Assembly (NCBI RefSeq): GCF_963576545.1
Contig: NC_083651.1
Coordinates: 18,227,748-18,291,747 of the forward strand
Direction of reading: 5' to 3'
From: Limanda limanda
Taxonomy: Eukaryota > Chordata > Actinopteri > Pleuronectiformes > Pleuronectidae
Length of the DNA: 64,000 bases
Positions 15,067-64,000 of the stretch are shown here, piece by piece (position 1 is the first letter of the stretch; every line of letters starts with the position of its first letter). The position numbers and the translations under genes were made by a program. The notes under the pieces were generated by a model. The model was given only the letters and a program-made list of their open reading frames with translations. It was not told where the DNA came from and did no database searches.

Positions 15067-17213
15067 AGATGACAAGAAAAGAAGTTGTAGCCACTTTGCA
15101 TAAGTTCTGCAAAGCTCAAACAATAAGGATGTAAAAATATCCTAGTTAACCTCTTGAATGACAGCTGTCAGAGTATTTTTTACTTGACCTGTGATCCTTC
15201 CTCAGCAGTCTGCTCCACCAGTTGGCTGACATGTGCTTTTCAGGTCTGACTTTTCACCTACCTTCCGAATCATCGATCATGTTTCTCATAGACATCGTGA
15301 GACCACAAAATTAACACGTGCAAAAAGTTCACAACGGATTATGGTAGGAATTCAAAGTTATTTATTCAACAAGAATATGGGTGTCCATTGGGGGCACCAT
15401 CAAACATCAGTGGGATACAACAGAGAAAACGGAGTGAATTTAAAAAAACTGTCTTATTCAACCAAATTTTTTCATTTTATTGAATTCATTTGCATGAGAG
15501 AACTCTGCAGTGATCTCTCCTGGCTGCAATATCACTGCTGTCGATCACCAGGGGAGATCTCGGCATTAAAAATATGTTGATGGAAATAAGCAGGAGGCCT
15601 TAGTCAACTCATTTTCATCAGCTGAGACAAAGAAGTTATATTTGGAGTCTATCACTTCAGTCTGATGAATAGAACGCCCGGGGAGGAGGGGTTCATGGGG
15701 GTTATTCTTTTGCGGCCTAGTATACTTGGATCTGTCTCTACATCGCCACCTCGCTCTCTTGCTTTGTCCTTGGCATTGGTGTTTGTCTCTGTGTGTGTGT
15801 GCCTGTAAGGGGAGGCATTTATTTTATTATTTATCACCTCCAGGTTTGCTTAAGGACAGGCGCTATAACCGTCTCCTGCCCGGAATGATGGTGTGATCTG
15901 AAGCTCTCACGGCCTGCATGTTGCTTGGCGTCTCTCAGGTCTGCCGTCTGCTCCACTGTCTTTTCCATCCAACTATCCTGACGTGACCCCCCGGAGGAGG
16001 GGAGATTTCAGCCTTGTTTCCAGGAGGCCCGGGACTAAAGCCATGGACCCCCTTGAAACTGTGAGCCCCGTAATTAAGATTCTGTGAAGGAGAAGTGACA
16101 GAGGCGTGATTAATGAAATGTGAGCAACCTGAGCTGTTGGGGGTAGTAAAATACAAAATCATGTGATGGGTACAGTGTGGTGTAAGGTTCCAAAGACAGT
16201 CGCTGGTATTCTGCCTCAGTGGGAAGTTGGAGCGTCACGAGGGGTTTACGCCGCACTGAAGGAACTTCCTTTGCCGCGAAACACGCAGCAGAGGTCACCC
16301 GGTCGGCCATCTGCAATGACTGGGGAGTAGATTTTGGACTTTGACTCCCCGCGAACCAACCGCCTCCCTTTCTGTTCAAACCGGGAGAGCTTCCTTCCCC
16401 GGCCCTCCGACCATGCCAAAAGGAATGAGGCTGTAACTGAGCCTGGGGGGACAGATGGAGCCTATTTTTAGTGCCCACAGAGAGGTGTGAAGTTTCTTGG
16501 GATTTCTAAGAGCAGGGGCCATGGCTCCTTAAGGGGGCTGATGCAGCCTCTATGGCCTGTGTGCCATAGAGGCCCCCCCTCCCCTGGCTCTTCCTCTGAA
16601 GCCCTTCTCTGGCCACACAGGGATTAGAAGGGGGCAGGCTAAACAAAGACACTCGCTGCCCCCCTTTTCTATTTTGTTTCACCGGAGACACTAGCATCAC
16701 TGGAGAGGAAGGGAATCTGATAGGGACGGGCTCTGTCTGCTTTTCTCTCCAGCTGATGACTTGATCTTCCTTTAACGCTGTGGAAGTCGTGAACTTGCGG
16801 CGGCCGTCACAGACAATCACACTGTCATCGCCCCGAAACAGAAATGGTGACGCTGGGCGAGGGCGTTGTTCGATGTTGACAGCACACACTGTGACATGGG
16901 GCCAAAGTATGGTTCTAAAGATGGTGATAATAGCAGCTCCACATTTACCGAACCACCTGAGTGAACCACTGTGATGACTATATATACTCTCACAGAGACA
17001 AATTCAATAATGCAAAAGTTGACTGAATGGAATGGCAATAAATTACATTTGAAATCATTTGAAACATTTGAACGTAGAGTCTGTTTAATAACATGGAGGT
17101 TTTTAATTATTTAGAAGCAAACATACTCCTGTTGAAGCTCGACAAGACAATAACGATAAGTCACAATAACCTACACTGTCACTTCTGCTGCAAGTAAAAA
17201 ATGAATAGAATAT

Positions 17214-17290
17214 GGAAGAATAGAATAGAACGCCTTTACTGTCATTGTACAAGGGGTTTTAGCAGTACAACCAAATTAAAGCTGCTATTA
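17214..17290 (+). repeat. Teleost repeat fragment (TTTACTGTCATTGTACAAGG)
   Basis: gaatagaatagaacgcctt, then tactgtcattgtacaaggg, is the recurrent end of a fish interspersed element. Only this end is clear. Confidence 0.6.
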
Positions 17291-17589
17291 CTGAAAAACT
17301 GTGCAAATTTATGAAAAAGTTTAAAATCGAACAAAGGACACAAACCAATACGAGAGGGCCTTTTCGTTGTGGCTCACAATGGATGTTGCACTTACATGGG
17401 ATTTCAATATGTATGTAAACACATCCTAGTTGGGAGTTGGTAGAGTTTACGGTTCAAAGTGTGTTATAACAGGATAGAAAAAGTAAGGATAAGCAGCGAT
17501 AAAACTGTTTTACTATTAAATACGACTGTTGGTCAATACAATGAACTGAATCACATGGATAATTTCCTCCGCCCAAGCCTCTAAAATCC

Positions 17590-17845
17590 TCAGTTCTCAG
17601 ATTCAAACCTTCGCTGTCCTGCAAAGTGAAGGTTTTCCCCCAGAAAACACAAGGTCGGCTCCAACTCTCATTTACTTCAAATTAAAGCTTAAAATGCATT
17701 TGTTTCTTTTCAATGTAAAAACCTGCACTTTTCACTCATGTCTTACTATAGATTGTAACTGCTCTGTAAATCTTCTTTTCTGGTCTGTTTATGTCTTTTG
17801 TAAACTGTGAACTACTCAGCTGCTGAAAGCTGCCGTACAAATAAA
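17590..17845 (+). mobile_element. Possible 3' end of a non-LTR retrotransposon (fragment)
   Basis: A short frame reads SAPTLIYFKLKLKMHLFLF-like sequence, resembling the tail after reverse transcriptase in fish LINEs (Leu/Phe/Lys block ending THLF). It is followed by an A/T-rich 3'UTR ending gccgtacaaataaa. Weak similarity by eye; a 5'-truncated dead copy at best. Confidence 0.4.
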
Positions 17846-19215
17846 CCCGCCTTGCCTTTGAATAATATATATTAACATCAATACCCTGTTTAATTTTAAT
17901 ATCCTCAAACTGTCAGACCAGTCCGAGCCGCCATCGTGGATCCTAGAATCTATTATTTTTGTCGTCTTGGGTCCTGGGCTGTGCTCGGAAACCTGGCAAA
18001 CAGGGCGGCGAGGGAGAGCTGCCCCCCCGGCCTATTTACGTCCTCCCTTAAGCTTGGTCACCATCTGAAATGTACACTTGAAACTGCAGACAATGTGGGG
18101 TCCCTCCGCCGAGGACAGACACTGGAGCTCATTAGGCCGCAGGCTGGGCCAATCAGTGGAGGAATTTGGAAGGCAGCTCACCGCGGCCCTCCCAGTAATA
18201 AAGGGCCACGCTGTGCATTGCACAGTCGTCTCGTGTTCTCCCAGTTCATCGCCCAGCAATTTTCCACTGTGGGTGATTCTGTCGTTATTGTCAGCAAAGA
18301 GCCGGGGCTGCGTTTTGAGGCCATATTTATATTTAAGTCAATAAAGTACAGCAAAACATTATTATTGTTATCTAGATGCTTTTTTAACAAATCAAGTTTA
18401 ATCAATCGACTACTAAAATATACTTTATTTTAATATAGATAGATTGTGTGAAATAGTGCATAAGTGGGTGTCTTTCCAATAATCATATAGCTTAATTTGC
18501 TTTACATGCATCCAAGAGACACAAGTGTGGGGATGTGCATTTACTTTCCCCATAAATCTGCTTTACTTATACATATTATAGAAAAACACTTCAGGTATGT
18601 AACTTTTGATTTTGGGGGTTTTGAGATGATAAGGACCCTGCTACGAGGAATTTATTTTATAGAAGGACATTTGTCTGGTGGTGAAGTTTTACCAAACTAA
18701 TTTCCCCAGTAAAGGGTTTTATGGTTTTCAGTTTTCACTCTCTCTAAATATTAACATTCTGTGTCATATTTCACGGAGGCATTGAGCAGGATTATAAATC
18801 CTCTGTGTGATGGATGTTCTCACAGACATCTTCAGCTGGAATGATTGATGAGTGCACATGGAGTTGAGGCATCAGGTAGAAGCATCGGTCTGGGCTGAGT
18901 TTCAACAGTTTCCAAAGCCCAAATTAAGGAGTGGTGATGGACAGATATTTAATCAATCCACAGTTACCTAAGTTAAACCTAACTAAGTTGTATCAAGCAG
19001 AACAATGAGAGGCTAAGCATGGCAGCTTAATGATGATTATTACATATTTAATCTCACTTGGGATGCGTTCATGGCCTGTTTGTCATTTTAACCTCCAGAG
19101 TGACTGCATCCTCTCTCTGATAGGCTCTGCTCTGGTGCAAATCTCATAGTCACTTTGTGCTTAATTTGAGGGGCATAGGCCAACTAAAGTATCAGTATCA
19201 GTACTTTCACTTGTA

Positions 19216-19700
19216 AAGAATCAATAAATCAATCATATTTTATTCATAAAGCCCAATTTCAAAATTAACAATTTTCCAAATGGGGCTGAACATCCTCTGT
19301 CCTTAACCCTCAGCAAGAGGACAAACTTCCAAAAAATGTAGAAACCATGGAGAAGCAAGTGAAGGATCCCTCTGCCAGAACGGACAGAAGTGCAAATGAT
19401 GCCGTGTGTAACAGAGCATGTCAACAACATTTACAACATTCATGAGAAAAGACATAATGGAGAGGTGGATCCATGTTTAAAGTATTGATTCAAAAGAAAA
19501 TGGCTGACCGAGATGAAGGAGCAGTGATGACAGTTGTGATATTAGAAGTATAATCAATATGTGAGATTTATTGTATATCTTAGGAATCTAGTTGTAATCG
19601 TAGTCCATCAGCTGCCACCAGGATCTATAATAATGATCCATGATTGAAGATACACCATCATGATCCAGAATCCAAGTAGAGAACTAATTATAATGAGACC
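19216..19700 (+). repeat. Teleost interspersed repeat (AACATCCTCTGTCCTTAACC family)
   Basis: Starts at aatcaataaatcaatcatat, with tattcataaagcccaattt, aacatcctctgtccttaacc, ctcagcaagagg, ggatccctctgccagaacgg and acagaagtgcaaatgatgcc in order. This long fish repeat is often seen within introns and intergenic DNA. The 3' limit is approximate. Confidence 0.7.
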
Positions 19701-20593
19701 CTGTACTTGAATGCATCACCTCCCACATGACATAAATACACATTTGCATCACTGAAGACTTGTGGTTGTCACGTCACCTGTAAAGCTGTGACAGCTTCTC
19801 CTTCATGCTGACAGCTAGATGATACCAGGCTTCTCACTTGTAAATATATCTCATATACTGTACATATATATATTCATAAAGAGTGAGAGCTGCAGTGTCT
19901 CCTCCACATCAAATCGCCACTACAACACTGTTAATAACTGAAATACCTCTGAGTCTTTAGAGCAGGAAGTCACCACTGGATGTCAGCAGAGCTCCACACG
20001 TCAAGAGAGGGAGCAGCTGTTAAATTTTGACAAGAGGAACATGAGCTGTGGCTGCATGGGGCTGGAGTTCGGCTTAATAAATAGATACAGATTTTAGTCA
20101 ATGAAAATTAGGACAAAGGACACAGATTGGTCAGGCTATAAGATATTTATATTTTCCCTTAACATACACGTTATGTGCATGAGCATGAATGGGTTTAGAT
20201 GGACCCACTTCAGTGACCCCTCCTCACATTTTTCATTGTGAAGATCTGCACGTAACATCATAGCTTTTTTTTCCACAGTTACACAGTGGATTGTTCCAGG
20301 TTGTGACTTCTCGAGTGGGGAGGCATTTCCAGATCTGCACAGGTCCCATTACTCACACCCACTTTGTCCAGACTGCTGAACCCAGCAGAGTGGCAGTCAG
20401 GCAGCCTTCTCAACACAGCGCCGGTCATGCAGTGATCAGCAAATCCACGGACCGCCCTAATCCCCTCCACCATGGAGCCTGCCCATGGTCAGTGTGACCA
20501 GGAGAGAAAAGGCTGTAAAAGAGTTTGCTGCACAGAAAGTAAAGCAGGTTTCTGTTAGCTGGTGCAAGTCACAGTACGGGTTATTTTTAATGC

Positions 20594-20660
20594 TCTACAA
20601 TGAAGACTTTGCACTTATTGTAAGTCGCTTTGGATAAAAGCGTCACACTATTAAGTAGAA
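20594..20660 (+). repeat. Teleost repeat end (GTAAGTCGCTTTGGATAAAAGCG)
   Basis: attgtaagtcgctttggata followed by aaagcgtcacactattaag is the characteristic 3' end of a very abundant fish repeat. Only the end is present. Confidence 0.7.
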
Positions 20661-20839
20661 GAAAATGAGAAAAAAGAGAATAAAAATTTTTTTAAATAAA
20701 GAAAAATATGGTATTTTTCTTCATAGATAGGCTGTATGATATTTGAAGTCGATATAATGCTGCCTCTTCTTTATGTGATGGCCAGCAGCTGGAGGTGGTA
20801 TTGGATACAAACTGTTCCTCACAAAGATAGCTGTATAAG

Positions 20840-21440
20840 AGCATACACACACACATAAACACACACACACACACACGCAAACACACACCCTTCTAATTAG
20901 GATTCTGCATTGACATACACTCATTGTGGACGGCCCCTGATCAAAACCGTATCCCTCTAACCCTGACCATGAGCAATTCATGCCTAACCTTAACCTTAAC
21001 CTTACCCTAATCACATATTTCCCCTTACCTTAAACAGCACCTAAGAAATGATGCTGACACAAAATCCTGTGTGAGGACAACACAAGCAAAGATACTATGG
21101 ATGACAGAGAATCTCAGATACCCTTATCCTGACCTTACTCACCACAACTAAACCAAAACAATGGTTACGTCAACCAAACTAACCATAACTAACACAAAAT
21201 TAGCCCATTGAAAGTGGGTCAGCACTCTCCCTCTCTCTTCCTCTCTATCACTCTTGCTCTCTCTCAAATGAACATGTCTCTCTATAGTTGTGAGGACAAT
21301 AATTGACATAATGAATTCCATAGCCCTTCCTACTACTATCCTTAACTATCACAACCTAAACTTAATTCTAACCCTAACCCTAAAACCAGGTCTCAACCCT
21401 GGCCAAGATGTCCTCAAATTGACCCTAACTTTAACCCTCC
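20840..21440. repeat. CA microsatellite plus interstitial telomere-like CCCTAA/CCTTAA repeat block
   Basis: A CA run (20844-20888) leads into degenerate ccttaacc/accctaaccct units at 20960-21010 and 21360-21450, with the flanking phrases gacatgtctctctatagttg and tgaggacaataattgacata. These phrases recur in fish with such units, so this looks like an interspersed element, not a chromosome end. Confidence 0.7.
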
Positions 21441-21600
21441 CTAACCCTTATAAGTTGACAGCTTCAACATTTGGCTTCAGCACAACATGTTTCAACAGTA
21501 AAATATGCCAACGTCGTCACCGGAAATCTCTTCCTGGATTTCATCAGACGTGAATTAATCCCAGTTGCATCAGTTCTCATATGTCAAAAAAGACAAAAAA

Positions 21601-21850
21601 GGGTGTGTTCCCGGGGACCAATCCGAACGCTGTGCGCGGGGTGCGATGAGAAAAGCAACGAGCTGGGCAGCCAATCAGAAGTCACGAGTGAAAGCGCTGA
21701 GTGTGAGTGTGTGTGAGGACACGAGGAGGGGGGGGCTGCACCAGCTTCTCATCCATTCATCAGTTTCAGGCCCGAGTCCCCCCCCCCCCGCAGTCCTTCT
21801 CCCAGCACCTTGCTCCCACAGCCGCCACTGGGACCAGCAGCAGTGTGAAT
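21601..21850 (+). promoter_or_regulatory. cps1: cps1 promoter and 5'UTR region
   Basis: CpG-richer DNA just upstream of the start codon, with two CCAAT boxes (21618-21622, 21671-21675) and no TATA box. C-rich runs near 21780. The start site is not visible. The CCAAT boxes lie about 230 and 180 bp upstream of the ATG. Confidence 0.5.

Positions 21851-64000
<42,150 letters not shown>

Larger units (their letters stand above)
12131..21600. other. Intergenic region between myl1 and cps1, no gene recognised
   Basis: About 9.5 kb between two divergently placed gene starts. I looked for LANCL1, which lies between MYL1 and CPS1 in mammals, and saw no recognisable block. GC-richer patches occur at 13640-14060, 16190-16880 and 17930-18330; these could be regulatory or decayed sequence. 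The repeats are listed separately. Open frames (for example 15233-15580 and 17936-18433) lack family resemblance. Confidence 0.6.

Noticed and set aside
15233..15580. 115-codon open frame on plus
   Set aside because: No recognisable domain, mixed low-complexity sequence. The 15510-15560 part has an imperfect inverted repeat (gatctctcctgg/ccaggggagatc), suggesting repeat-derived DNA.
17936..18433. 165-codon open frame on plus
   Set aside because: The longest open frame in the intergenic region, but no start context, domain or splice structure that I can support. Overlapping antisense frames of similar size point to composition.
20950..21440. Telomere or chromosome-end sequence
   Set aside because: Units are few, degenerate and mixed with unique phrases, and genes lie on both sides. 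An interstitial repeat is the better reading.

Overview
This window is nuclear DNA from a ray-finned (teleost) fish. It is intron-rich, AT-leaning between exons, and full of microsatellites and old interspersed repeats typical of teleosts. It holds three vertebrate genes: the 3' end of map2 (+ strand, 1 to about 6480), all of myl1 (- strand, about 12075 down to 6905), and all but the last part of cps1 (+ strand, 21851 to beyond 64000). I read exons by joining translated blocks at GT/AG sites with compatible phases and comparing them with the vertebrate families from memory. No database search was possible.

map2 and myl1 meet tail to tail. map2 contributes the end of one tubulin-binding repeat, the next two repeats, the conserved C-terminus and a long 3'UTR with a large TG microsatellite. 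myl1 is a six-exon fast skeletal essential myosin light chain of 194 residues, with internal coding-exon lengths of 28, 144, 174 and 78 nt, as I recall for the mammalian gene. A TATA box lies just upstream. About 9.5 kb without a recognisable gene separates the myl1 and cps1 starts. It holds several teleost repeat fragments and a block of telomere-like CCCTAA-type sequence.

cps1 is the main content: 35 coding exons (the last cut by the window edge) encoding about 1371 of roughly 1500 residues. They cover a mitochondrial presequence, the carbamoyl-phosphate synthetase small-subunit and glutamine amidotransferase domains, both ATP-grasp halves, and the start of the C-terminal allosteric domain. 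The amidotransferase keeps the catalytic Cys-His-Glu set (Cys294, His378, Glu380), whereas mammalian CPS1 has Ser at the Cys position. The product is therefore best read as glutamine-using, fish-type CPS III for mitochondrial carbamoyl phosphate (urea pathway), not ammonia-only CPS I.

The three genes do not form a pathway; they are a conserved syntenic block (map2-myl1-cps1). I found no undescribed system. The most useful second looks are the retained CPS III triad with its GNQ variant, a tandem NAGNAG acceptor in cps1, two splice acceptors whose pyrimidine tracts are simple repeats, and a perfect 37-bp-arm palindrome in cps1 intron 32.
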